From: an uncultured Sphingorhabdus sp.
GTDB taxonomy: Bacteria > Pseudomonadota > Alphaproteobacteria > Sphingomonadales > Sphingomonadaceae
Assembly: GCA_947492905.1 (NCBI GenBank)
Contig: CANLOL010000001.1
Coordinates: 350,578 to 414,577 of the forward strand
Length of the DNA: 64,000 nucleotides
Reading direction: 5' to 3'
The position numbers were made by a program, and so were the translations under genes. A model generated the notes under the pieces. It did no database searches. It had not been told where the DNA came from and worked only from the letters and a program-made list of their open reading frames with translations. Of the stretch, positions 55,763 to 64,000 are shown piece after piece; position 1 is the first letter of the stretch, and each line of letters begins with the position of its first letter.

Positions 55763-57693
55763 TTAAATCGCTTCTTATTGCCAATCGCGGAGAAATTGCC
55801 TGCCGTATCATCCGCACTGCTCGCGCCATGGGCATTCGCACTATCGCCGTTTATAGCGATGCCGATAGCAAAGCGCTGCATGTGCGCCAAGCCGATGAAG
55901 CAATCCATATCGGGCTATCACCTGCAAATGAGAGTTATTTGGTCGGTGCAAAGATTATTGCGGCCGCCAAAGAAAGCGGAGCAGAGGCCATTCACCCCGG
56001 CTATGGATTTTTATCGGAAAATGCAGATTTCGCACAATCCGTCATCGATGCGGGTCTGATTTGGGTCGGACCAAAACCGCACAGCATCCGCGCTATGGGC
56101 CTGAAAGACGCTGCCAAAATATTGATGCAAGAGGCGGGTGTTCCCGTCACACCCGGTTATATTGGCGATAATCAAGAGCCGCAATATTTGGCTAAGCAAG
56201 CCGATGAAATTGGCTATCCCGTGTTGATTAAGGCGATTGCGGGCGGCGGCGGCAAAGGTATGCGTAAAGTGGATAATCCAGCCGATTTTGCCGATAGTTT
56301 GACGTCATGCCAGCGCGAAGCCAAGGCCAGTTTTGGCAATGATATTGTGCTGATCGAAAAATGGATCGAAAGCCCGCGTCATATCGAGGTGCAAATCTTT
56401 GGCGATAGCCATGGCAATGTGGTGCATTTGTTTGAGCGCGATTGTAGCTTGCAACGTCGCCACCAAAAAGTGATCGAAGAAGCCCCCGCCCCAGGTATGG
56501 ATGAGGCCACGCGCGAGGCGGTGTGCGGAGCAGCGGTGCGCGCAGCCCAAGCTGTGGACTATGAAGGGGCTGGTACAGTCGAATTTATCGCCGATGGCAG
56601 CGATGGTCTGAAAGCGGATAAAATATGGTTCATGGAAATGAATACGCGGCTTCAGGTGGAGCACCCGGTCACCGAGGAAATCACGAGCGTTGATTTGGTC
56701 GAATGGCAATTGCGCGTGGCATCGGGAGAGGAAATTCCGCTGCGCCAAGACGAGTTATCTATCAACGGCCATGCCATTGAAGCACGCCTCTATGCCGAAG
56801 ATCCAGCAAATGGTTTCCTACCGAGTACAGGTATGCTTGATGAGTTTTGGATAGCCAAAAGTAATCGGCGTGATGGAGAAAACAGAATCGATACAGGTGT
56901 CGAAAAAAGCTCGGAGATATCTCCATATTATGACCCGATGATTGCAAAACTCATAGTTAAACGGAATAATCGTGCTTCCGCCGCCAAAGCACTCGCGCAA
57001 AAGCTAGGACACAGTTATTGCTGGCCAGTAAAATGGAATTCAAAATTTTTGAGAAATTTGGTTCAACATGCAGAGTTTTTATTAGGTAATATTGATACAG
57101 GGTTTATCGAAAAGTATAAAGAAGATGTCATACCTTCTAATGAACCAACATCAGAATTGCTCCAAGCTGCTGCTACATTATTTGCGGCGCGTGCTTCTGG
57201 AATAGCTGTGATAGACAATCTAGATGATACAGTTGAAGATTGGATAGAACAGTCATCAAGCGGTTTTAGACTTAATTCTGAGCGCAAAAAACCCTTGGTA
57301 AAGCTAGATCATGAAGGCGTTACATATACGGTTGAGCTTGAGGGAACATCTATATGGGATTTACCAAACGCAAAATTCGTTGACGGCGGTATTTTCGCAC
57401 ACGATCATGCAGGTCGCTCAGGTTTCTTTATTGAATATAAAGCAAATAAAGAAGCAGCAGGCACAGCATCAGACGGCGCTATCCTATCCCCCATGCCCGG
57501 CAAGATAATCGCAGTGGACATATCCGAAGGCGATAGCGTGACCAAGGGGCAGAAACTCCTCACTTTAGAAGCGATGAAAATGGAACATAGCTTGACCGCG
57601 CCGTTCGATGGAATTGTCTCATCTTTGAACGCTGCGCTCGATGCGCAGGTGCAGGTTGATGCATTGCTTGCCCAAATTGACGCAGAGGCGTAA
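55759..57693 (+). CDS. mccA: Biotin-containing acyl-CoA carboxylase alpha subunit (methylcrotonyl-type)
   Basis: A 644-residue biotin subunit that carboxylates biotin and carries it to MccB. Domains: biotin carboxylase (1-450; A-N-R-G-E-I-A-C, the G-G-G-G-K-G-M-R ATP loop near 165, M-N-T-R-L-Q-V-E-H), BT linker, and biotinyl domain with E-A-M-K-M-E-H, biotin-lysine K607. ATG at 55759 overlaps the previous stop. The middle part (nt 56815-57470, residues ~353-570) is markedly more AT-rich with AGA/ATA codons, unlike both ends, yet the I-S-P-Y-Y-D-P-M-I-A-K motif is intact. May be a local recombination mosaic. Confidence 0.95.
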   Translation: MIKSLLIANRGEIACRIIRTARAMGIRTIAVYSDADSKALHVRQADEAIHIGLSPANESYLVGAKIIAAAKESGAEAIHPGYGFLSENADFAQSVIDAGLIWVGPKPHSIRAMGLKDAAKILMQEAGVPVTPGYIGDNQEPQYLAKQADEIGYPVLIKAIAGGGGKGMRKVDNPADFADSLTSCQREAKASFGNDIVLIEKWIESPRHIEVQIFGDSHGNVVHLFERDCSLQRRHQKVIEEAPAPGMDEATREAVCGAAVRAAQAVDYEGAGTVEFIADGSDGLKADKIWFMEMNTRLQVEHPVTEEITSVDLVEWQLRVASGEEIPLRQDELSINGHAIEARLYAEDPANGFLPSTGMLDEFWIAKSNRRDGENRIDTGVEKSSEISPYYDPMIAKLIVKRNNRASAAKALAQKLGHSYCWPVKWNSKFLRNLVQHAEFLLGNIDTGFIEKYKEDVIPSNEPTSELLQAAATLFAARASGIAVIDNLDDTVEDWIEQSSSGFRLNSERKKPLVKLDHEGVTYTVELEGTSIWDLPNAKFVDGGIFAHDHAGRSGFFIEYKANKEAAGTASDGAILSPMPGKIIAVDISEGDSVTKGQKLLTLEAMKMEHSLTAPFDGIVSSLNAALDAQVQVDALLAQIDAEA

Positions 57694-57753
57694 AGGCTGT
57701 TGCAGCAATTTACAGGCGAGTCGCCCTTTAACATCAAAAGATAGAGGCAAATA

Positions 57754-58209
57754 ATGGCGGGTAAATATTTTGACGAATGGGCAATAGGTGACACTATCGA
57801 CCATGATATTCGTCGCACGGTGACAGAGACTGATAATCTGTTGTTCACCACCATGACGCATAATCCGCAGCCGCTGCATTTGAATGCGGAAGCCGCAAAG
57901 GCCAGCGAATTCGGCCAAATCCTCGTCAATGGAACATTTACCTTTAGCTTGATGGTCGGCCTATCCGTTGGGGATACGACATTGGGGACTTTGATCGCGA
58001 ACCTTGGTTATGATAAATTGGTGATGCCAAAGCCCGTTTTCATTGGCGATACGCTGCGCGCAAACAGCAGCGTTAAGGCCTTGAAAGAGAGCAAATCACG
58101 CCCAGATGCTGGCATCATTACTTTTGCGCATCAATGCTTGAACCAACGCGATGAAATTGTCTGCGCTTGTGATCGCGCGGCCCTCATACAGAAAAGGCCT
58201 GCATCATGA
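57754..58209 (+). CDS. MaoC-family enoyl-CoA hydratase
   Basis: A 151-residue hot-dog protein of the MaoC type, start ATG with AGAGGC upstream. It shows F-D-E-W-A-I-G-D and the hydratase region M-T-H-N-P-Q-P-L-H-L-N (Asp/His-like catalytic pair, with the second His in L-H). It would hydrate an enoyl-CoA, here probably mesaconyl- or 3-methylglutaconyl-like. It overlaps the next gene by four bases. Confidence 0.9.
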   Translation: MAGKYFDEWAIGDTIDHDIRRTVTETDNLLFTTMTHNPQPLHLNAEAAKASEFGQILVNGTFTFSLMVGLSVGDTTLGTLIANLGYDKLVMPKPVFIGDTLRANSSVKALKESKSRPDAGIITFAHQCLNQRDEIVCACDRAALIQKRPAS

Positions 58210-59159
58210 GCCTGTTAAGAGCCATTCAAGATACATTCTCAAACAAATGGAGCGATAGCAAAGCAACGCCAATTCCGCCCAAAAAAGAACCTAAATTAGA
58301 GACTGTTTTTTGCCGTTCATTGCTATTCGTGCCGGGCAATCGCCCAGAGCGTTTTGACAAAGCCGCCACCAGCGGTGCCGATGCTGTCATCATTGATTTA
58401 GAAGATAGCGTTCCAGCCGAACATAAGGAAAAATCTCGCGAAGCCGTGCGAGATTATTTGCAATCCTCTTCACCCGTTAAAATATTGGTGCGCATTAATC
58501 CGCTAGACAGCGAATATGCTATCAAAGATATTAAGGCTATATTGGATCCCAAATTACCGCATTTGCCCGATGGAATAGTCCTTCCCAAAGCCGAAGGCGC
58601 AGCCACAGTGAAGCGGCTCATATCATTAATGGGCGAGGTGCGCGTACCTATATTGCCCATTTCTACCGAAACAGCAGCTTCTATTTTTGAAATAGGGTCT
58701 TTTCGAAAAGTCAGCAAATATCTGATGGGCCTAACATGGGGAGCAGAGGATTTACCAGCTTCTATAGGGGCAGAAACGTCGCGCCACCGCGATGGATATT
58801 TCACGCCACCCTATGAAATGGTGCGCAATTTAGCATTATTTGGCGCTCATGCCGCTAAGGTTCAAGCGATTGAAACCGTCTATCCCAATATCAGAGATTT
58901 GGACGGCTTAGCCGAATATGCGGCGCGTGGTTTACGCGATGGATTTACGGGTATGATGGCGCTGCACCCCGATCAAGTGATGATTATCAATGCGGCATTT
59001 TCCCCTAGCGAGGATTCGGTTGAACATGCCCGCGCCGTGATAGCAGCTTTTGCGGCCAATCCAGGTGCAGGTGTTTTAGAATTAGACGGCAGAATGATTG
59101 ATAAGCCGCATCTTATCCAAGCGCGCAAAATTGTCGCGGCCGCAGCAAAATCCGTGTAG
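58206..59159 (+). CDS. CitE-like HpcH/HpaI aldolase (CoA ester lyase)
   Basis: A 317-residue TIM-barrel CoA-ester lyase or thioesterase of the CitE/malyl-CoA group. Substrate residues are seen in F-V-P-G-N-R-P-E-R (R at ~47), D-L-E-D-S-V-P (Mg-binding E/D near 64), and T-W-G-A-E-D-L. Paired with MaoC it could act on malyl- or citramalyl-CoA. N-terminal ~30 residues are an extension. Ends before the convergent dehydrogenase gene. Confidence 0.92.
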   Translation: MSLLRAIQDTFSNKWSDSKATPIPPKKEPKLETVFCRSLLFVPGNRPERFDKAATSGADAVIIDLEDSVPAEHKEKSREAVRDYLQSSSPVKILVRINPLDSEYAIKDIKAILDPKLPHLPDGIVLPKAEGAATVKRLISLMGEVRVPILPISTETAASIFEIGSFRKVSKYLMGLTWGAEDLPASIGAETSRHRDGYFTPPYEMVRNLALFGAHAAKVQAIETVYPNIRDLDGLAEYAARGLRDGFTGMMALHPDQVMIINAAFSPSEDSVEHARAVIAAFAANPGAGVLELDGRMIDKPHLIQARKIVAAAAKSV

Positions 59160-59168
59160 AAAACCGCC

Positions 59169-60590
59169 TTATAAGCCAAGTTCGCGATAGGCACGCGCAA
59201 TAGTGCTGACCGCTATGACATAGGATGCAGTGCGCATATCTTTGATGCTTGGATCATCATGCATCACCTTTGATATACGTTCATAAGCGCTCAGCATGAC
59301 ATCTTCTAGGCCAGAGCGCACCAAATCTAATTCGCTGCCCCCTGCTAAAAATGGCTCTCGCACATCGCTTGGAAAAGCGCGCTCGGTCATGGTTTCCATA
59401 GCATCCACAATCACGCGGCGGTTGCGCACACGGCTGCGTCTATCCATCAAACCAAATGGGATATGGGTGAGGTTTTTCACCCACTCAAAATAGCTCACAA
59501 TCACACCGCCGCTATTTACAAACATATCGGGCATAATTGGAATATTACGGTCTTGGATAATTTTATCGCTTGCCGCTGAAATAGGGCCATTGGCGGCCTC
59601 TACAATCAATTCAGTGGATATTTTCTCGGCCACATCTTCGGAGATTACATCCTCAAGGGCAGCAGGAATGATGATGTCGCAATCAATTAAGAAACCCTCG
59701 CTAACATCTTCTGAATATTCACCTAAATCACAGCCTTTGAAACTGCCATTTTCGCTAAAATAGCTTTTTAAAGCCTCGACATCCATGCCATCATCATTGG
59801 TAATCATACCATTATATTCGATCACGCGGGTTATGCGGCAAGCATCTTCTTCGCTTAAGAATTTCACGGCATGATAACCCACATTACCAAAGCCCTGCAC
59901 CACTATTCTTTTGTCTCGTAAAGCCCCTTCATAGCCATATTTCTCAAGCATTGCATCGTCTTTATAAAAGGCTTGAATGGCATATTGAACGCCGCGTCCA
60001 GTTGCTTCGGTACGGCCATCAATACCGCCGCGTCCTAGCGGTTTACCCGTTACACAAGCGCGCGCATCAACGTCATTTTGTGCATGCCGCACATATTCAT
60101 CGGCAATCCATGCCATCTCTCTCTCGCCTGTTCCCACATCAGGAGCAGGCACATTTTGGCCGGGTCCAATCAGGTTTCTACGGGCTAATTCTTGCGTGAA
60201 ACGACGGGTGATTTTCTCTATTTCATCGGCTTCCCATTCGTTGGGATCGATCATCAAAGCCCCTTTTGAACCACCAAAAGGCAAATCCACTAATGCGCAT
60301 TTCATCGACATAAGCGCGGCCAAAGCCTCCACCTCCTCGGCATCCACATTCATGGCATAGCGTATACCGCCTTTTACAGGAGAGATATGCTCGCTATGGA
60401 CGCTGCGCCATCCTTGGAAGCTGAATAATTTACCGCGAAGCCGCACACCGAATTTCACAGTATAGGTAGAATTGCATTGTAATATGCGTTCAGACAGGCC
60501 CTCTGGTAAATCCAAATAGGTCATGGCATCGCTCATATAATGGTTGATGCTGCCCAGAAAACCATGGCCTAATTGATTATTGTCGCTCAT
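59169..60590 (-). CDS. Glu/Leu/Phe/Val-type dehydrogenase
   Basis: A 473-residue amino-acid dehydrogenase. The substrate-site G-G-x-x-G segment reads P-F-G-G-S-K-G-A-L near residue 108, the catalytic Lys is in K-C-A-L-V and the NAD(P) fold has Q-G-F-G-N-V-G near 228. NAD specificity is likely but not proven. It interconverts glutamate (or branched/aromatic amino acids) and keto acids. It stands alone, convergent with the CitE gene and divergent from the HDAC gene. Confidence 0.93.
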   Translation of the reverse strand: MSDNNQLGHGFLGSINHYMSDAMTYLDLPEGLSERILQCNSTYTVKFGVRLRGKLFSFQGWRSVHSEHISPVKGGIRYAMNVDAEEVEALAALMSMKCALVDLPFGGSKGALMIDPNEWEADEIEKITRRFTQELARRNLIGPGQNVPAPDVGTGEREMAWIADEYVRHAQNDVDARACVTGKPLGRGGIDGRTEATGRGVQYAIQAFYKDDAMLEKYGYEGALRDKRIVVQGFGNVGYHAVKFLSEEDACRITRVIEYNGMITNDDGMDVEALKSYFSENGSFKGCDLGEYSEDVSEGFLIDCDIIIPAALEDVISEDVAEKISTELIVEAANGPISAASDKIIQDRNIPIMPDMFVNSGGVIVSYFEWVKNLTHIPFGLMDRRSRVRNRRVIVDAMETMTERAFPSDVREPFLAGGSELDLVRSGLEDVMLSAYERISKVMHDDPSIKDMRTASYVIAVSTIARAYRELGL

Positions 60591-60682
60591 TATGTTTGTC
60601 CCGCAAATCTATAAATTTTATTATATCATGATAATGGTATATCATAATATAACAATGGTAATTTACGATAAGATTGGCAAAT

Positions 60683-61714
60683 ATGAATCCCATGAAGATA
60701 TTTTACACCCCAGATCATATACACCATGCCCCAGCCCAAGAATTGCACCGCGGCGCATTTGTTCCATCGCACGAAGGGCCGCACCGAATGGACATGTTGC
60801 TCGCTGGTCTTGCCAAACATGGCTATGATGGTTTTACGCCTCCCAATGCGTATCCCATGCGTGACATTTTGTCGGTCCATAGTCACCCTTATGTCGCGTT
60901 TTTGCAAAATGCTTGGCAAAAATGGCAAGATGCAGGCTATAGCGGCGATGTCCTGCCCATGACATATCCCTATAATGTACGCCGAGCAGAGCCGCCCAAA
61001 GATATAGATGGCGAGGCAGGATATTATGCAGCATCGGCCGATTGTGTTATCACAGAAACAAGTTGGAGCGCCATTAAAGCAGGAGCCGATTGCGCATTAT
61101 CAGCCGCGCAATATATCCATGATACTGGCGGCACATCTTTGGCACTAACACGGCCGCCGGGCCATCATGCTGGGCGCGAATATATGGCGGGATATTGCTA
61201 TCTAAATTATGCGGCGATAGCGGCGCAATATATGCGCGATGCTGGAGCTGCGAAAGTTGCCATCCTCGATGTCGATTTTCATCACGGCAATGGCACGCAG
61301 GATATTTTTTACGCGCGTGATGATATATTTTTTGCATCCTTACACGGCGAGCCCGATTATCATTTCCCCTATTTCTGGGGCCATAAAGATGAAATAGGTA
61401 GCGGCATAGGAAGCGGCTTTAACGCCAATTATCCTCTGCCCGCTGGCACACATTATAGCGCATGGAAAGAGGCATTGATGAGCGCGTTAGAGCGTATCAC
61501 AGACTTTGGCGCGGATGCTCTGATCGTCTCTCTCGGCGTTGATACATTTGAGAATGATCCGATCAGCTCGTTCAAGCTAAAGACGCCCGATTATGCGGAC
61601 TATGGACGAGAAATCGCTGCGTTAAATTTGCCGAGCGTCCTCATCATGGAAGGCGGCTATGGCGTCCCCGAAATTGGCGATAATCTAGCTGGTGTTTTGA
61701 GTGGTTTTGGGTGA
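60683..61714 (+). CDS. Histone deacetylase-family protein (acetylpolyamine deacetylase-like)
   Basis: A 343-residue zinc deacetylase. The active site R-P-P-G-H-H-A near 155, D-V-D-F-H-H-G-N-G-T-Q (zinc Asp and His) near 195 and L-G-V-D-T-F (second Asp) near 280 are all intact, so it should be active on acetylated amines, probably acetylpolyamines. ATG at 60683 is taken; TTG (60674) and ATG (60692) are alternatives and no clear ribosome site decides. Diverges from the dehydrogenase gene. Confidence 0.93.
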   Translation: MNPMKIFYTPDHIHHAPAQELHRGAFVPSHEGPHRMDMLLAGLAKHGYDGFTPPNAYPMRDILSVHSHPYVAFLQNAWQKWQDAGYSGDVLPMTYPYNVRRAEPPKDIDGEAGYYAASADCVITETSWSAIKAGADCALSAAQYIHDTGGTSLALTRPPGHHAGREYMAGYCYLNYAAIAAQYMRDAGAAKVAILDVDFHHGNGTQDIFYARDDIFFASLHGEPDYHFPYFWGHKDEIGSGIGSGFNANYPLPAGTHYSAWKEALMSALERITDFGADALIVSLGVDTFENDPISSFKLKTPDYADYGREIAALNLPSVLIMEGGYGVPEIGDNLAGVLSGFG

Positions 61715-61732
61715 TTATTGGCTTTATATCGC

Positions 61733-62338
61733 TTAACTTTCATCGTTAACTTGTAAGTATAATAGCTTATCCAAATATTTAGCTAATTTTGAAACATCAA
61801 AATGCCCCTCAGCCCAGCGCCTATCTGCCGCCGCTAAGGCATCATAATACTCTGCGCGGTTTTCTCTTATAAGTTCTGGTACAGTTCTGTTACCGCCAAG
61901 CAAGCGACCTTGCCTCATACATAAAATATAATAACAAGCTGCTCTCGCGGTACGGCCATTTCCTTCAAGAAATGGATGTATCCAATTTATACGCCATAAT
62001 GTATATGCAGCCAGAGTTGTTGGATCAGCTAAATCAGGGCTATCCCAACCCTCATGTATTACTGATATAAACTCATCCATAAGATCTGAGACTTTATCAA
62101 AATGTGGAGGTATATGATTTCCAACATATATTGGTTGTCGTCTGAAACGCCCGCCATGTTGACAAATATTAGCAGTAGCCGCAGCATTTAAGGCCCATAG
62201 CGTGTATTTATCAAAAGCATCAATACCTTTTTTAAGGCCAATTTCGATACAATTGGTTAGTAAGTCATATTGTCTTAATAGATTTTTTTCTTCTATGCTG
62301 GTATATAGTTGGCTGTCCTCTGAATTTCGAACTGACAT
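61733..62338 (-). CDS. Fic-domain protein
   Basis: A 201-residue Fic protein that would add AMP (or another nucleotide part) to a target side chain. The catalytic loop H-P-F-L-E-G-N-G-R-T-A-R is at 121-132, fully intact (H121, E125, N127, R129, R132), and the flap segment G-R-F-R-R-Q-P-I-Y-V-G is at 63-73. No inhibitory helix with the (S/T)xxxE(G/N) motif is visible at either end, so inhibition, if any, must come from outside. It sits five bases after the small ORF at 62344 and has unlike codon use. Confidence 0.93.
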   Translation of the reverse strand: MSVRNSEDSQLYTSIEEKNLLRQYDLLTNCIEIGLKKGIDAFDKYTLWALNAAATANICQHGGRFRRQPIYVGNHIPPHFDKVSDLMDEFISVIHEGWDSPDLADPTTLAAYTLWRINWIHPFLEGNGRTARAACYYILCMRQGRLLGGNRTVPELIRENRAEYYDALAAADRRWAEGHFDVSKLAKYLDKLLYLQVNDES

Positions 62339-62343
62339 AACAG

Positions 62344-62550
62344 TTAAGCTATCAATCTATTACTACTAGCTGATTTTTGCATTGAGGCTTTTGTTATTCG
62401 TGAATCTTCACCAGCATTACCAAACGCAAAGCTTACGCGCTGGGTAGCTAAAACATCTTCTGTGATTTCTCTGTTTTTATCTACTTGCAATGCTTCAATA
62501 AGTTCAGATGTTGGTTCATACTTTTCTACAAATTGCTTTCGGTCTGCCAT
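62344..62550 (-). CDS. Small Fic-partner (antitoxin-like) protein
   Basis: A 68-residue protein directly upstream of Fic. It resembles VbhA/YhfG-type Fic antitoxins in size, place and in a helix bearing A-T-Q-R-V-S-F-A-F-G-N (35-45). At the position where the inhibitory (S/T)xxxE(G/N) motif is expected it reads S-F-A-F-G-N: Ser and the last Asn fit, but the inhibitory Glu is Gly. I recall S-F-x-x-G-N containing small partners of Fic proteins, so the class may be distinct. The stop lies 5 bases before the Fic start. Confidence 0.7.
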   Translation of the reverse strand: MADRKQFVEKYEPTSELIEALQVDKNREITEDVLATQRVSFAFGNAGEDSRITKASMQKSASSNRLIA

Positions 62551-62673
62551 CCGTATTCTCCTTTATTTAAACCCTTTATTGTCTTTTTTATAAGTCTTTG
62601 CAATTTACTTTTTTGCAATTTATCGTAAACGATTCATTAATTTAAGTTTTATTTTTATATCAATTAACGTTAA

Positions 62674-62994
62674 TCAAAAAACGCACCCTGCAATCGTGCC
62701 TGCATATACATCCCATTGCTGAATTTGCACATAGATAAAGCCAAATATGCCCGCTGCTAATGTCCCCAATGCAATCCATGCAGACGCCATCCATAAACGC
62801 ATGCCAAAGGCCACCGCAATAATCCCAGGGACAAGCGGAATGAAAGCCCGCGCGCTTGGCGTATTGATATTGCCGCAATCGCTTGGCGTATTATATCCCA
62901 CCATATAAAGTGCAATAATCATCAATATACTGCCAATTAACACCAATATGGTCGCTGGCATTTTTTGATTTGGAGCATTGTGATTGGCCGACAT
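62674..62994 (-). CDS. Small membrane protein, 106 residues
   Basis: A 106-residue protein with three membrane helices (17-36, 53-66, 70-95) and short polar loops with D-C-G-N. No family recognised and no motif seen. It lies 32 bases after prfC on the same strand, so it may share the prfC transcript, followed by the Fic pair after about 120 bases of AT-rich sequence that includes a 12-base palindrome (62663-62674). Confidence 0.75.
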   Translation of the reverse strand: MSANHNAPNQKMPATILVLIGSILMIIALYMVGYNTPSDCGNINTPSARAFIPLVPGIIAVAFGMRLWMASAWIALGTLAAGIFGFIYVQIQQWDVYAGTIAGCVF

Positions 62995-63026
62995 AATATT
63001 TCCCCTCTGAAAAAGCTGCGCGCCAA

Positions 63027-64000
63027 TTATCTCTCTTTGGTGGCGCTAAAATTCAGCTTCGGATGTTTCTCTTGCTGATAATTGACATCCCAAGGCGATT
63101 TGGCAAGAAAAACCGCATTATCATCTCTATCTTTGGCCATATTGCCGCGATTAATATTGGCAAAAGCATCAATATCCGCATCATCACCAATCAGCCAACG
63201 CGCGGTTGCAAAGGGAGCAGCCTCTAAATTACTCTCTACCTTATATTCCGCAGATAAACGCGAGGTTAGCACTTCCAATTGCAATTGGCCGACAACGCCA
63301 ATCACCCAATTGCTGCCAATCTCAGGATAAAAAACCTGTATCACACCTTCTTCGGACAAATCATCTAGCGCTTTACGCAGCTGTTTGGTTTTTGTTGGAT
63401 CTTTCAGGGCAATACGCCGCAAAATCTCTGGCGCAAAATTCGGCAGCCCCGTTATGCGCAAATCATTTTTTTCCGACAAAGTATCCCCAACGCGCAGCGT
63501 CCCATGATTGGGTATGCCGATAATATCACCGGGATAAGCTTTATCGGCAAGCTCGCGATCTTGCGCAAAAAATAGGATAGGCGAGTGAATAGCAATCGGC
63601 TTGCCATGCCCCGATGGGGTTAATTTCATACCGCGTTTGAACGTGCCCGAACATAGCCGCATAAAGGCAATTCTATCGCGATGCTGTGGGTCCATATTGG
63701 CCTGTACTTTGAAAATAAAGCCGGTCACATTGGGCCTATCGGGCGATACATTTTCTGGTTCAGCAGGCTGTGGACGCGGGCTAGGGGCATGCTGCGCTAT
63801 CGCTTCAATCAGCTCTTCTACGCCAAATTGTTTCAGCGCAGATCCAAAATAAACGGGCGTCAAATCGCCATTTTGATAAGATTGCAAATCAAATTCGCCA
63901 TAGCCGCCCTTCGCCAATTCACCTTCGTCATTGAGCCGCTCTATCCCATCAGCAGACAGATGATCGCTCAATGCTGTATCATCCATACCGTCAAATTGAT
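63027..64000 (-). CDS. prfC: Peptide chain release factor 3, partial
   Basis: The C-terminal 320 or so residues of RF3, a GTPase that recycles class I release factors. The visible part starts after the G domain: Q-F-D-G-M-D-D, then domain II with G-F-I-F-K-V-Q-A-N-M-D-P, and domain III with V-G-Q-L-Q-L-E-V-L. The start and the G domain lie beyond the right edge of the window (64000). No frameshift is seen. Confidence 0.95.
   Translation of the reverse strand, partial: QFDGMDDTALSDHLSADGIERLNDEGELAKGGYGEFDLQSYQNGDLTPVYFGSALKQFGVEELIEAIAQHAPSPRPQPAEPENVSPDRPNVTGFIFKVQANMDPQHRDRIAFMRLCSGTFKRGMKLTPSGHGKPIAIHSPILFFAQDRELADKAYPGDIIGIPNHGTLRVGDTLSEKNDLRITGLPNFAPEILRRIALKDPTKTKQLRKALDDLSEEGVIQVFYPEIGSNWVIGVVGQLQLEVLTSRLSAEYKVESNLEAAPFATARWLIGDDADIDAFANINRGNMAKDRDDNAVFLAKSPWDVNYQQEKHPKLNFSATKER

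Noticed and set aside
62663-62674. The palindrome ATTAACGTTAAT as a terminator
   Set aside because: The stem is AT-only and lacks a convincing T-tract in the right orientation, so it is noted but not called.

Overview
The window looks like a chromosome segment of an alphaproteobacterium of the order Sphingomonadales, with a moderate-to-low GC content by eye (about mid-40s percent). The evidence is the set of sphingomonad-type proteins (BamF-like DUF3035 lipoprotein next to lspA, the mdh-sucD-sucA-sucB-lpdA block, a short-N-terminus SucA, a 41-residue L36, an MCC/isovaleryl-CoA leucine operon) and palindromic repeats of a type common in sphingomonads, which translate to a recurring R-P-E-P-V-E-G string. 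I saw no tRNA, rRNA, CRISPR array, transposase or integrase. Most of the window is ordinary core metabolism.

Layout. 1-5.2 kb: 5' part of sucC (minus), HAD hydrolase, rpmJ with its terminator, DUF4136 lipoprotein, M14 carboxypeptidase, gpmA, a minimal GGDEF protein. 5.5-14.5 kb: a long plus-strand run purE-purK-folA-M19 dipeptidase-ribF-hypothetical-ileS-lspA, then bamF-like. ileS carries two different palindromic repeats inserted in frame. 15.1-19.1 kb (minus): an orphan gene of foreign codon use, dxs, zur-like, merC-like. 19.5-23.3 kb: ctaA, hypothetical, rplM-rpsI, two tiny genes. 23.3-29.6 kb: membrane acyltransferase, esterase, nucleotidyltransferase, sdhB, thioesterase, zapE. 29.8-38.6 kb: TCA block mdh-[orphan gene]-sucD-sucA-sucB-lpdA-TRIC channel. 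38.6-42.0 kb (minus): small membrane protein, aspartate aminotransferase, pabC, pabB.

42.1-51.1 kb is the most interesting part: mtnP, a radical SAM protein with a Cys-rich tail, an arsenite methyltransferase (ArsM, four family cysteines present with the right spacing), two glycosyltransferases of the TIGR04283 and TIGR04282 types (families linked to arsenosugar synthesis), a cytochrome-like small secreted protein without a heme histidine, a GT-C/GT2 fusion, a DUF547 protein and a ChrR-like cupin. I read it as an organoarsenic (arsenosugar-like) locus with a non-canonical radical SAM enzyme. Between mtnP and the radical SAM gene lies a tandem repeat whose unit is the 3' end of the radical SAM gene itself.

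51.2-59.2 kb: leucine/isovalerate degradation operon (ivd, mccB, mccA, MaoC and CoA-lyase) with two or more inserted accessory genes and a compositionally odd central segment in mccA. 59.2-64 kb: glutamate-type dehydrogenase, HDAC-like deacetylase, a Fic/antitoxin-like pair, a small membrane protein, and the C-terminal part of prfC running off the end. Several genes or gene segments with a different codon style (more AGA/AGG/ATA) sit singly inside conserved operons, suggesting repeated small acquisitions rather than one island.
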